Source: an uncultured Prevotella sp.
Lineage (GTDB): Bacteria > Bacteroidota > Bacteroidia > Bacteroidales > Bacteroidaceae
Direction: 5' to 3'
DNA length: 53,078 nt
Assembly: GCA_900322175.1 (NCBI GenBank)
Contig: ONYZ01000020.1
Coordinates: 1-53,078 of the forward strand
The notes under the pieces are model-generated. The model was not told where the DNA came from, ran no database searches, and saw only the letters and a list, made by a program, of their open reading frames with translations. Shown here piece by piece: positions 16,603-25,391 of this stretch (positions within the stretch are counted from its first letter, which is position 1; every line of letters starts with the position of its first letter). Made by a program: the position numbers and the translations under genes.

Positions 16603-18435
16603 TTAGTATTCTGGTAAATCCTTCATAATATAGTAATCAAAATAATAGGTATCGCCAAAGAATGGTGACAGTCCCTCACGACACACCTCTACAGTCTGAT
16701 TATCATAATTTTCAGCTGCAGTCATAAAATTATCGAACGACACCTTGACGCTTTCGTCAAAATGCATAGTATCCAAGTAGGGGTTGTCTTCCAATTTACC
16801 ATACAGATAGGCAGCCTCCTGATAGTAACGCGGTATACGTTGGTTGGGGTGCAGATTTAGATAGTTTTGGAAATGATACCAGAACTGTTTGATATCCTTG
16901 GTCCAAAGTGAAGCCAGCAGAGCCTGCTCTTGGAATATAGGATCATCCTTATATGTGCTTCTGACCAGACGGTTCATCAAGAACCTCTCTGTAAAACCAT
17001 TGTCGCCACCAAGATAATTGTCGTAATGCAGCATGTGAGTGATAGGCTCAAGTTCTGTGTCCTTAGCTATCAGGTCGGGATTGTCTAACAGAGTCTCTGC
17101 CTGCTCTGCCCAATCACTGTAGAAGATGGTCTGCTTAAGTATGTTGATATACTTACGTGCCAATGGTTTATCACCTTCCAGCAGGGCACAGTTTACCAGC
17201 AACTGATAGTCTTCTGTACGGAAACCGAACTCTACGCCCATCTCCATACACAGACGGTTGCAATAGTTAAGCATGCCGTACTGGTAGTACATCAACGAAC
17301 CAGTCACCAGCATCAGTCGCATACCGAATGGGGCTGCATAGGCCTTTGAACCATTCTTGTACAGACACATTGCATCGCCCTGTTTGCCTAGTCGCGACAG
17401 GGCCAGGTTGCGCATCATCACGATGGCTCGTGTGGGTTCATCCTGCTGAGTAGCAGCCTCATCTATCACACCCATCCAGTCTTGATCAGCTATACGGTGC
17501 TGCATAGTGAGTTCGTGATGGAAGTTCTCGTCCTTCATCCAGAAGTGATATACACCACCCACAAGCAGGATAGCTATTACAACCTGACACACCAGGTAGT
17601 AGGGTTTCTTCATCGATTTGCCTCCCTCGCGGTCTGAACTATAGGTAACAGTCAGAATGACGAAGAACAATGCCAACAGATAATAAGGTATATAATAGGT
17701 GGGGTGATTCTCGGTGATGTAGAACAGAGGAAGTTCTGCCCAAAGTACATTTGAAAGATTGACCTGATAGTATACGTAGCGATAGCAGAACAATGGCACG
17801 GCGGCAACACTAAGTATGGCCACAATACTATTTATTATTGCCCCAGTACGACTAGATGACAGTCGCCACGACCATATACCCATAAGTAGGGCAGAAGCCA
17901 GACCGTAGATACCAAACAGCGGATATCCCAATGCACATGCAATAAAGATATAACCTGTGCGAAGGTAATACTTATCAGGGACACAACGGAATCCCCATAG
18001 CATAGCTGCAACGATGGTTGCACCAATGGTTGACACGAAGAAATATCCCCTGAGCTTAAGCATATATATCCAGTAGCCCATATCCATATTGGCAATCAGC
18101 AGGATAGCTACTGGTATGAGCATCAGTATGGCCCAGTGATCGGCTATGCGGAAGGCTCGTTTGGTGATAGCCATCAGCGCAAGCCACCAGCCACATAGCA
18201 TCAGCACGCCTAACCAGGGATAATAAAGAAACTGAGTAAACCACGTGCCTACCCATGTGAGCAGACCTCCAGGAACAACCAACTGCTCCTTGAAATATAA
18301 TGTAGAGCATAGAAACAGGTTCTTCTGCTGTACCTTCCACAGTTGGTCACTCTCAAATAAAAGCAGGGCTCCGGCTATTACTACTAATGCCACCAGCCAT
18401 ATCGCTATTGCGAGATGCTTTTGTTTCATTTTCAT
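16603..18435 (-). CDS. DUF6057 family membrane protein
   Basis: A 610-residue inner-membrane protein. The N-terminal half has about ten to eleven hydrophobic segments (residues about 10-26, 55-90 and on to 300). The C-terminal half (about 310-610) is soluble and helical, with TPR-like character (RNLALSRLGKQGDAMCLYKNG, then LVNCALLEGDKPLARKYIN). This plan matches DUF6057 of Bacteroidales, a family of unknown function that often lies beside a PD40/CxxCH lipoprotein, as here. A -7 box lies 21 nt upstream. Aromatic residues are abundant in the membrane half. A role in envelope assembly is only a guess. Confidence 0.8.
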   Translation of the reverse strand: MKMKQKHLAIAIWLVALVVIAGALLLFESDQLWKVQQKNLFLCSTLYFKEQLVVPGGLLTWVGTWFTQFLYYPWLGVLMLCGWWLALMAITKRAFRIADHWAILMLIPVAILLIANMDMGYWIYMLKLRGYFFVSTIGATIVAAMLWGFRCVPDKYYLRTGYIFIACALGYPLFGIYGLASALLMGIWSWRLSSSRTGAIINSIVAILSVAAVPLFCYRYVYYQVNLSNVLWAELPLFYITENHPTYYIPYYLLALFFVILTVTYSSDREGGKSMKKPYYLVCQVVIAILLVGGVYHFWMKDENFHHELTMQHRIADQDWMGVIDEAATQQDEPTRAIVMMRNLALSRLGKQGDAMCLYKNGSKAYAAPFGMRLMLVTGSLMYYQYGMLNYCNRLCMEMGVEFGFRTEDYQLLVNCALLEGDKPLARKYINILKQTIFYSDWAEQAETLLDNPDLIAKDTELEPITHMLHYDNYLGGDNGFTERFLMNRLVRSTYKDDPIFQEQALLASLWTKDIKQFWYHFQNYLNLHPNQRIPRYYQEAAYLYGKLEDNPYLDTMHFDESVKVSFDNFMTAAENYDNQTVEVCREGLSPFFGDTYYFDYYIMKDLPEY

Positions 18436-18456
18436 ATCAGGTTGATAAAATTTTGT

Positions 18457-18465
18457 GCAAAGTTA
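18457..18465 (-). promoter_or_regulatory. promoter -7 box TAACTTTGC for the DUF6057/PD40 pair
   Basis: Minus-strand TAnnTTTGc match 21 nt before the ATG at 18435. Confidence 0.6.
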
Positions 18466-18499
18466 CATATTATAATTCATAATTAAGTAACAATCACAA

Positions 18500-18537
18500 A
18501 AAAAATGATTAATCCCCGCCTTTTGGCGAGGATTAAT
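18500..18537 (-). terminator. rho-independent terminator after the Oar-like receptor gene
   Basis: The 13-bp stem arms at 18508-18520 and 18525-18537 (one mismatch) enclose a 4-nt loop. On the minus strand they are followed by a run of T. It lies 6 nt beyond the stop of the receptor gene at 18544. Confidence 0.85.
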
Positions 18538-18543
18538 ACTATG

Positions 18544-21500
18544 TTAGTTGAACAGATAGCGTATCGTGAACATTACCTGATAGGTAGAAGCAAGATTCTG
18601 GAAGTTGCGGAATGTGGTAAGATGTCGCTCACCATCCACCGTATTATATCTGTACTTGCCGTTGTTATAAGATAGCAGAGCTGTCTCGCCTATCTGCTTA
18701 TACAGTCCCCATTTCTTGCACAGGAAGTTGGGCAGATTCAGTATATCCACACCCAACTGGAGTGCATGCTTGGTATTGCCCACGTCAAGTCGGACTTCCT
18801 GCTCGAACTTAAAGTCGAGCTGATGATGCCAAGGCATCTTGGCACCTCCGCGCTCAGCATATTTACCTGTGCGATTCTTAAGGTAATCGTCTTGCTGAAT
18901 GTATGCCCAGAAGTCATCGCGCTGCATATCAGCGGTATACACTTTATTACCTTCGTACATGCTCTCGGCAAAGTCCCAACTATCAAGTTCCTGACGTGAT
19001 GCTGGCACATATATCAGATTGGCAGGAGCCAAAGCGTCGCTGTTTACATTGGTTGAGAAGATATATGAGAAGCGGCTGAAGGCGTAATCAGTAAGATAGC
19101 CATACTGATAACCATCGTAGACAAGCGAGATACGAGATGTAGAATTCTTAGACGGCTTCAGGGTATAGCTAGCAGAGAGCAACAGGCGGTTTGGAGCGAC
19201 GTAAGTGGCGTAACCCAGTTCGTTGTCGTTGACTGCATTGACTGAATTGCGATAGTTGTTGTAAGCCGAAGCCACCTGGTTTCCGATACCATCGGTATAG
19301 GTCTTGGCCTTAGACAGAGTGTAGCTGGCCGAGAGGTCGAGACCAAAGTCGAACTTCTTGCGTAACTGGGCACTCAGCGATATATAGTATGCCTTAGAGC
19401 CGGCATTCTCCAGTACATAGGCTGAGTAGTTGGGGTTGTAGTATGACATGAGATTACGAACATCACCATGACCAAGATCGATGGTTGAATGGCCATTCCA
19501 GTAGATATCACGATTAGAAACGACCACTGGATTAATATCCTTATTCATAATACCCTCGATAGTAAAGTCGATATCGCCTGGCAGTTTGGCATCGAGAGCC
19601 AATGAAGCTTTCCAAGTCTTTGGCATGCGCAGATCATCGCTCAGGATAGTAGCGCTGCTTGGAATTGTGGTCATACTCGTTGCACCTATCTGCTGGAGCA
19701 TATCAGCCTGACTGGTAGTAAAGGTAGGAATCACGCCCTTGGTTTGCGATGCAATATAAGACGTCTGTCCCATACCAGAGTTGCCTACTGCTGATATCAG
19801 CCATACAAATGGCAAACGACCAACGAAGAGACCTGTACCTCCACGAAGTATCAGATTCTGATCGCCTGTAATGTCCCAGTTGAATCCCACTCGTGGTGAG
19901 AATGAAATGCTGGCATCAGGAACATTATCTGTGCGGAAGTGCTGTCCACCGAAATAGTTGGGATCGCCTTCTGGCAAATCGCCTAGTTTATAGAATGCTT
20001 CGTTAAAGTTATCCTTAAGACTAGGATACGAAGGTAATTCGAAACGCACGCCAAGCGACATACGGAAGCGATCGCTCAGGCTCATATTGTCCTGAAAATA
20101 GAGCGACCACTGATTGGTTGACATCTTGGCTATAAAAGGAGAATGATTTGCACCATTTCCGTATGTGATACCAAACAGTCGGGTGTTCTCCTTAGTAAAC
20201 ACATGCTCCCAATCGCCACGAGACACTTGCTCTGGAGTAGCCTGGAATGCGTAATAGCCTGCACCTGCCTGAGCATAGCCGTTAGCAGCATAGTCGTGCT
20301 GGTACTGCAGTCCGCCAAACAGATTATGCTTACCCAAGTGTATATTCAACTCATCAGTGATGACCGTCGTCTTGGTCTGGGCCACATTCTGATATGTGAA
20401 CAGATCACCCAAAAGTGCCCACGAAGGGTAGTGTCCCTGACCATCTTCCATCACAATTTCTACCACTGGCACATTCTCGCCATATTCATTAGTACGGGGC
20501 TGATCCTGGAACGAATATGTGCCACGCAGGGTGTTATGCAGTTTGCCAAACCTACTGTTCAACTCGGCTGCAAACGATGTAAAACGGAACTCAGTAAGAT
20601 ATCGGCTAGAGAGCGACGACATGCTGTAATCGGTATTGCTGCCGTATGAATTCTGGTTTCCACCATATATAATAGATGTGCGATTGCTACCGATGCTTCG
20701 TGATGCAGATGCAGGGTTTGACTCCTTGCGATTAGACTTAGTGAAGCGTACATTCAACTTATGGTCGTCGTTGATATTCCAGTCTACACGTGCCAGTATG
20801 CGATAAGCAGGAGTCTTGATATTGTATCCCTGCCAGGGACCTGTGCTAATGCCGTATGTATTGCGCATATAGCTCGACAAGCTCTCAAGTTCAGAGAGTT
20901 GTGGGCGACGATTAGTGGCCGAATAATGCGAACTGCCATCACCTGCCGAAACAGCAGGACCAGCAGTCACCACATCCTCGTATTCACCATTGAGAAAGAA
21001 GAACAGTTTGTTCTCAACTATCGGGCCACCTACGGTAAATCCAAAAGTAGAATTATGCGAATCGGTAATAGGCAGCTTTACGTCATCCACCTTGCTACCC
21101 TTCATGTGCGAGTTGGTAAGATAGGTATAGACAGAACCTTTAGATGTATTGGTACCGCTCTTAGTTACAGCATTAACGCCACCACCTGTAAATCCGCTCT
21201 GACGAACATCGTATGGAGTGATAGACACGGTCATCTGGTCGAGAGCATCAATAGAGATAGGTGTGCCACCACCAGGCAGAGGACTTGGTTCCATACCAAA
21301 CGAGTCGTTGAACGATGCACCATCGATGGTAACACTCGACTGACGGTAATTTCCACCACCAATCGCCATACCACTGGCCGAGCTAGACTGTGGAGTCATC
21401 TTCATGATATCGAGCATGGTGCGACCAACGGTAGGTATAGATGCTATCTGAGTAGCATTCAGATTGGTAACAGCACCACTGCGGTCAGAGCGCATGGTGT

Positions 21501-21873
21501 TGTTAGCCTTTGCTGTAACCACTATCTCCTGAATCATCTCCGACCCCCCGCTTAGTGTGGCATCAACCACTGCATTCTGTCCCAGAGCCAACTGTATATC
21601 AGTAAACTTGGCGGTCTGGAATCCGATATACGAGATTTCGACCTCATAAGGGCCACCCGACTTCATACCAGTAAGGGTATATTGTCCTTCGATATTGGTT
21701 ATAGAACGATATACCGATCCTGAAGGTACATGCTTAGCAGTAATGGTGGCACCAATAGCCTCTTCGCCACCAGCCATTACAGTACCTGTTATGCCCGAGG
21801 TAGTAACCTGAGCCATTGTTGCAATCGAAATTGTCAAAAGTACAAATAGTAATGTAGACAGTCTTTTCATCAT
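18544..21873 (-). CDS. Oar-like TonB-dependent outer-membrane receptor
   Basis: A 1109-residue outer-membrane protein. The signal peptide (MKRLSTLLFVLLTISIATMAQ) is followed by a carboxypeptidase-regulatory-like Ig domain (about 25-110, GTVMAGGEEAIGATITAK). Next comes a plug domain with QEIVVTAKAN, then a large beta-barrel ending in MFTIRYLFN with a terminal aromatic. The plug features GGGVNAVTKSGTN and ITPYDVRQSGF mark the Oar-like subgroup, not SusC. TonB-energised uptake of a large ligand is the family role; the substrate is unknown. It sits downstream of a secreted endonuclease and an OB-fold lipoprotein and is about 50 residue-blocks-wide similar to the receptor at 25392. It has its own promoter (21904) and a strong terminator, so it is separately transcribed. 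Confidence 0.9.
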   Translation of the reverse strand: MMKRLSTLLFVLLTISIATMAQVTTSGITGTVMAGGEEAIGATITAKHVPSGSVYRSITNIEGQYTLTGMKSGGPYEVEISYIGFQTAKFTDIQLALGQNAVVDATLSGGSEMIQEIVVTAKANNTMRSDRSGAVTNLNATQIASIPTVGRTMLDIMKMTPQSSSASGMAIGGGNYRQSSVTIDGASFNDSFGMEPSPLPGGGTPISIDALDQMTVSITPYDVRQSGFTGGGVNAVTKSGTNTSKGSVYTYLTNSHMKGSKVDDVKLPITDSHNSTFGFTVGGPIVENKLFFFLNGEYEDVVTAGPAVSAGDGSSHYSATNRRPQLSELESLSSYMRNTYGISTGPWQGYNIKTPAYRILARVDWNINDDHKLNVRFTKSNRKESNPASASRSIGSNRTSIIYGGNQNSYGSNTDYSMSSLSSRYLTEFRFTSFAAELNSRFGKLHNTLRGTYSFQDQPRTNEYGENVPVVEIVMEDGQGHYPSWALLGDLFTYQNVAQTKTTVITDELNIHLGKHNLFGGLQYQHDYAANGYAQAGAGYYAFQATPEQVSRGDWEHVFTKENTRLFGITYGNGANHSPFIAKMSTNQWSLYFQDNMSLSDRFRMSLGVRFELPSYPSLKDNFNEAFYKLGDLPEGDPNYFGGQHFRTDNVPDASISFSPRVGFNWDITGDQNLILRGGTGLFVGRLPFVWLISAVGNSGMGQTSYIASQTKGVIPTFTTSQADMLQQIGATSMTTIPSSATILSDDLRMPKTWKASLALDAKLPGDIDFTIEGIMNKDINPVVVSNRDIYWNGHSTIDLGHGDVRNLMSYYNPNYSAYVLENAGSKAYYISLSAQLRKKFDFGLDLSASYTLSKAKTYTDGIGNQVASAYNNYRNSVNAVNDNELGYATYVAPNRLLLSASYTLKPSKNSTSRISLVYDGYQYGYLTDYAFSRFSYIFSTNVNSDALAPANLIYVPASRQELDSWDFAESMYEGNKVYTADMQRDDFWAYIQQDDYLKNRTGKYAERGGAKMPWHHQLDFKFEQEVRLDVGNTKHALQLGVDILNLPNFLCKKWGLYKQIGETALLSYNNGKYRYNTVDGERHLTTFRNFQNLASTYQVMFTIRYLFN

Positions 21874-21903
21874 TCAATCAATTCGTTTTGTTCCACTTAC
21901 GGG

Positions 21904-21912
21904 GCAAAGATA
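21904..21912 (-). promoter_or_regulatory. promoter -7 box TATCTTTGC for the Oar-like receptor
   Basis: Minus-strand TAnnTTTGc match about 30 nt before the start codon, with a TTG element in the -33 position. Confidence 0.65.
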
Positions 21913-21981
21913 CAAAATAATTTGAAAGAATGCAAGTTTTTATATAAAAAAATCACATTTCTAAACTGCGTTTCAAATCGG

Positions 21982-22040
21982 GTATAGGCAAATGGCCGTT
22001 TGCGTATAGGCAAATATTCGTTTGGGTATAGGCAAACAGT
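21982..22040. repeat. 22-nt direct repeat, about 2.6 copies
   Basis: GTATAGGCAAA begins at 21982, 22004 and 22026, exactly 22 nt apart; the first two units share 18 of 22 positions or so. It lies 70-130 nt upstream of the receptor -7 box on the minus strand. Helically phased regulator sites are possible (22 nt is about two turns). There is no spacer structure, so it is not CRISPR. Confidence 0.7.
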
Positions 22041-22130
22041 ATCATAATAGGCATCCTGTACCTATTATCCTTATTGTTTGTACTTGCTACCCTTAGTTTT
22101 TCCCCTATCAAACCTTAATAAACGGAAAAC

Positions 22131-22162
22131 GGTCACACGGTTACAGCTGTAACCATGTGACC
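22131..22162. repeat. 32-nt palindrome, one mismatch
   Basis: A gapless palindrome centred on GGTTACAGCTGTAACC, with outer arms GGTCACAC and ATGTGACC (one mismatched pair). It shares its core with the palindrome whose start lies exactly 120 nt downstream. Confidence 0.75.
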
Positions 22163-22250
22163 ATTATCCGTCATGCAGCAATAAATTACAAATATAACTA
22201 TTTGATATACAGATGTTTATAATTGTCGCTACACTTTTATAAGCCTCTGT

Positions 22251-22282
22251 GGTTACATGGTTACAGCTGTAACCATGTAACC
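22251..22282. repeat. 32-nt perfect palindrome just after the endonuclease gene
   Basis: A perfect gapless palindrome with the core GGTTACAGCTGTAACC and outer arms GGTTACAT and ATGTAACC. It lies 7 nt beyond the endonuclease stop codon. No T-run follows on either strand, so it is unlike a classical terminator; a cruciform, mRNA 3' end stabiliser or palindromic repeat family are the options. Confidence 0.75.
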
Positions 22283-22289
22283 GTTGGCT

Positions 22290-23351
22290 TTATTTCACAA
22301 TCATCTTCTTATTCTTGCGGATGTAGATACCCTTCTTGAGATTCTTTCCATCTACACGCTGTCCACGCAGGTTGTAGACTTTTCCATCATCCTCAACGAA
22401 AATAGATTTAACAATCTCTTCGATACCAGCTGAAACCGGTACATAGTTGTCGTAGCTGAAAGCATCATCTTTCTTGCTTCCCCAAATATACTGCTCTAAG
22501 CCCGGATAATCGACAAATGGATTACGATTACCCTGAATCTTATAGATTGCCTCATTACGTTTAATCTCCTTCTCACTTATAGGGTCATTAGCTGCCCATC
22601 GAAGAAGCATCTTTAGAGCCCAATCCTTGAAGAATGGATATACGCTACCATCAAGCATAGTTTTCGAGCTCTTATCCCAATCTTGTGGACTACGCTGAAC
22701 ACCTTTTTCGTTTTTATATGACTCATAACAAGTTGCCATATAGAAATATACACGAGCCAAATCGCCTTTATACTGATCGTTTGGTTCAAATACACGTCCA
22801 TTCAATCCAGATACCTTATAGCCTAGACTATCAACACATCGTCCAAACTTTGAAAAACCTCCCTGTGACTGATCTGTTATATTTTCACCAACCTCTCCAT
22901 AAGGATAGTTTGATCTCATTGTGTTAATTAAGCGGTCTGTAGGAAAAAGATGATGAAGGTCTGTATACATAGGATATACATTGGTAGTATAATTATCCTG
23001 AGTAGCTTCATTAAACCAACTCTTAGGCATCGCATGTTCACGATTATACTTTTTTCCTTCTTCTACATCTTGTCCCTTGTCCTGATCTTCAATTGGAGTA
23101 TAACTACCAATTCCCGAATATATTTCCCAAATCATTCCATCTTCACGAATATCATAGGAATTAATAGCATCCCATACGCCTGGGGTATACGACTGAATGG
23201 TATGTGGACTTATAATAGAGAAAAGGGCAGATTTTAGTTCTTCAGCTTTCTTACCATCAGCCGCCTGATAATAAGTTCCTGTTTCGTTTGGTCCCTGTGC
23301 CCAAGCCGAGCAAACAGAAAGGACAAAAAGAAAAAGTAGAGATTTCTTCAT
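22290..23351 (-). CDS. secreted endonuclease I (HNH-type)
   Basis: A 353-residue secreted nuclease: signal peptide MKKSLLFLFVLSVCSAWAQ, then the endonuclease I domain of the EndA/BsmI-like family. Key blocks are NREHAMPKSWF with the catalytic His, and TDLHHLFPTDRLINTMRSN with the metal-binding His/Asn positions, followed by YPYGEV. The C-terminal 30 residues (KVYNLRGQRV and KKGIYIRKNKKMIVK) form the short Prevotella-type tail found on exported proteins. The start is the ATG at 23351. The frame extends upstream only because it reads through the hairpin terminator of the preceding gene. It degrades DNA or RNA outside the cytoplasm. Its place after an OB-fold lipoprotein and between two receptors suggests that it processes nucleic acid for uptake. 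Confidence 0.9.
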   Translation of the reverse strand: MKKSLLFLFVLSVCSAWAQGPNETGTYYQAADGKKAEELKSALFSIISPHTIQSYTPGVWDAINSYDIREDGMIWEIYSGIGSYTPIEDQDKGQDVEEGKKYNREHAMPKSWFNEATQDNYTTNVYPMYTDLHHLFPTDRLINTMRSNYPYGEVGENITDQSQGGFSKFGRCVDSLGYKVSGLNGRVFEPNDQYKGDLARVYFYMATCYESYKNEKGVQRSPQDWDKSSKTMLDGSVYPFFKDWALKMLLRWAANDPISEKEIKRNEAIYKIQGNRNPFVDYPGLEQYIWGSKKDDAFSYDNYVPVSAGIEEIVKSIFVEDDGKVYNLRGQRVDGKNLKKGIYIRKNKKMIVK

Positions 23352-23384
23352 TGTATACTCAATATTAATTATCTTGGTTTTAGG

Positions 23385-23421
23385 AAAAAATGCTCCCAAT
23401 GCCTCTAATGGCATCGGGAGC
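23385..23421 (-). terminator. terminator or attenuator between lipoprotein and endonuclease genes
   Basis: Stem arms GCTCCCAATGCC (23392-23403) and GGCATCGGGAGC (23410-23421), one mismatch, 6-nt loop. On the minus strand they are followed by a T-run at 23385-23390. It lies 20 nt after the lipoprotein stop codon and 34 nt before the endonuclease start, with no obvious new -7 box, so it could limit read-through into the nuclease. Confidence 0.8.
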
Positions 23422-23441
23422 AAATAATATTCTTGAATGTA

Positions 23442-25367
23442 TTATTCTGCGTGCTTAAAAGCGTAGTTACAACCACCGCAGAGCTCTACGAGTCCCTTAT
23501 AAGTATCCTTGTAACCAATCATGGTCAACTCATCACCGACTTTAATGTTATTGTCCTTGATAAAGAACTTACGATCATCGCCAGTAGCACCCCATCCTGG
23601 ATAGCAACCATAAACGTAAAGTTCGTTGGTACCATCTGTGAGATATAGGTTACCATAGTCATTCTCTTTACCATTACTGCCAAGCAGAGACTTGATAGTA
23701 CCAGTTACCATATAGTAAACAGTCTTATCATCAGGCTTTGACAGGAACTCTGCAATAGTTACAGGAGTAACAGCATGCTCAAGTTTGAATTTGCTGTTTG
23801 TCATTTGGACAGTACCCTTATAGCTACCACGCTTACCTATTACGTTTACAATATCACCTACCTTGGCCTCTGTTCCTGTAAAACCATCAGATTTGTAAAC
23901 CAAAGTCTCACCAGAGAAGTCCTTGATATAGAAACCTGCAACATTCTCCTTATAATAGTACAGCTTGGTAAGTACGCCAGTCAGACTATAGTTAGTTGCA
24001 TCTTCTGCAGCATCTATAAATTCTGCAACACTTGCAGTAACACATGAAGTCTTACCATTAAGTGAATACAGCCAGTTTTCTTTGCTTGCAAACTCAGGAG
24101 TTGTACCCTTATAGTAAATAACCTTTCCTACAACAACAACCTCATCGCCAACCTTAATCTGGTCGTTACCTTCTTCCCAAGCCTGATTGTCATAATACAA
24201 GCTACTATAAACAGTGAATACACCATTCTCAGTACCATCGTCAGAGATATTATAGGTAGCTGTGCCATACTGAGCGCTATACTCGTATTTAACACTTGAA
24301 ATAATACCCTTTACATAGACATCCTTATCTGACTTAACATCAGCACCAAGAGCTCTTGTATAATTCAGTGCAGCAGCTACATTATAAGGATCTGTATCAG
24401 TTCCCTTACCCTTTGCTACGCCCTTTTGAGAAATAACAGCACCTGCAGAATAAGTCTTAGAACCATCTGTAGTCTTGAAGGTAACATTAACACTACGATC
24501 AGCACCCTTATTCTCCAAAGCACGGAATGTTACTGTTGGATTATCACCAGCAGTTGTCGAGGTAACATACAACCAATCCTTAGCAGCCTCAGGAATCTCG
24601 ATGGCAACTCCTGTAGCCTTACAGGTCAAATGAGCAACTACATCTCCGCCTTCAATTGGCAACACAGCATCTGTCACCTTCTCACCAGCAATTGTTAGAG
24701 AATCACACTTAATCAGAGACTTGCTAATGCTTACAACAGATACATTTACCAACTCAACAGTTCCATTATAAGTGGTCTTTGGACCTTCAATAGTGATTTC
24801 ATCACCAACCTCGATACCCCATGCTGCGATAGAGTTGTTCTGTCCATCCTTACCATTCTTATCAAGAGTACCATAAATATAAAGATCTGTATCGCTGGTT
24901 CCATCATTCATATACCAGTTGCCGTAAACAGTATTTGCAATACCTGTTACAACACCCTTTACACGATAAGTCTTGGCATCAGGACCAGCCATAACCTCAG
25001 CCACAGTAGCATTAGAAACCTCTGCGAGGCCCTGAATCACATTAATCTCCTGAGTAACACCAGCACATCTTACCTTCAATGCAGCTGTACGACCAGCTCC
25101 TGCACCCGCAGAGAATGTGATAGTTGACTCACCTGCAGAACCGCTCAATGGTGATACAGTAAGCCACTCTGGAATGCTAGCAGTGTCAAAAGCCCAATCT
25201 CCAACTGCTTTCACAGTAACAGGTGTTGAGCCACCTTCTTTATCAATTGCTACATAAGATGATGATACGCTAATCTCACCAAGATAGATGGGGTCATTAT
25301 CCGTACTACATCCAACCAACATAGCAATAACAGCCATAAAAGCTGGAATAAAATATTTAAGTTTCAT
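23442..25367 (-). CDS. surface lipoprotein with two BACON and four OB-like domains
   Basis: A 641-residue lipoprotein. The signal peptide ends in MLVGC, and the lipidated Cys is followed by STDND, an acidic stretch like the Bacteroidetes surface-export signal. Residues about 30-115 and 225-320 are BACON-like (EGGSTPVTVKAVGDW, EWLTVSPLSG, then EINVIQG; VISQKG). Four modules follow the pattern VKGVVTG ... LYIYG ... VGDEITIEG ... YNGTVEL, at about 120-215, 330-440, 445-530 and 535-640. They resemble the OB-fold domains attached to extracellular nucleases. It starts 24 nt after the receptor gene at 25392, like the SusD position in a SusC/D pair, and precedes the endonuclease. I infer a nucleic-acid-binding surface protein; the binding is unproven. 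Confidence 0.8.
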   Translation of the reverse strand: MKLKYFIPAFMAVIAMLVGCSTDNDPIYLGEISVSSSYVAIDKEGGSTPVTVKAVGDWAFDTASIPEWLTVSPLSGSAGESTITFSAGAGAGRTAALKVRCAGVTQEINVIQGLAEVSNATVAEVMAGPDAKTYRVKGVVTGIANTVYGNWYMNDGTSDTDLYIYGTLDKNGKDGQNNSIAAWGIEVGDEITIEGPKTTYNGTVELVNVSVVSISKSLIKCDSLTIAGEKVTDAVLPIEGGDVVAHLTCKATGVAIEIPEAAKDWLYVTSTTAGDNPTVTFRALENKGADRSVNVTFKTTDGSKTYSAGAVISQKGVAKGKGTDTDPYNVAAALNYTRALGADVKSDKDVYVKGIISSVKYEYSAQYGTATYNISDDGTENGVFTVYSSLYYDNQAWEEGNDQIKVGDEVVVVGKVIYYKGTTPEFASKENWLYSLNGKTSCVTASVAEFIDAAEDATNYSLTGVLTKLYYYKENVAGFYIKDFSGETLVYKSDGFTGTEAKVGDIVNVIGKRGSYKGTVQMTNSKFKLEHAVTPVTIAEFLSKPDDKTVYYMVTGTIKSLLGSNGKENDYGNLYLTDGTNELYVYGCYPGWGATGDDRKFFIKDNNIKVGDELTMIGYKDTYKGLVELCGGCNYAFKHAE

Positions 25368-25391
25368 ATCTTAATCTTTGATTCTAAATTC

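Larger units (their letters stand above)
21874..22289. other. 416-nt intergenic region with tandem repeat and two related palindromes
   Basis: No gene is seen. The stretch holds the receptor promoter (21904-21912), a 22-nt tandem repeat (21982-22040), a small AT-rich inverted repeat near 22043-22070 (ATAATAGG / CCTATTAT), and two related 32-nt palindromes at 22131 and 22251. Each is listed separately. Confidence 0.6.

Noticed and set aside
20761-21555. 264-codon + strand frame
   Set aside because: Antisense to the Oar-like receptor; composition typical of a shadow frame.
21982-22040. CRISPR-like array
   Set aside because: The 22-nt units are contiguous with no spacers and there are no cas genes.
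22290-22380. Type IX secretion signal on the endonuclease
   Set aside because: The short KKGIYIRKNKKMIVK tail is similar in flavour to sorting tails but lacks a full C-terminal domain, so I only call a Prevotella-type tail.
23352-23423. 24-residue N-terminal extension of the endonuclease
   Set aside because: It reads through the hairpin terminator of the preceding gene; a proper signal peptide starts at 23351.
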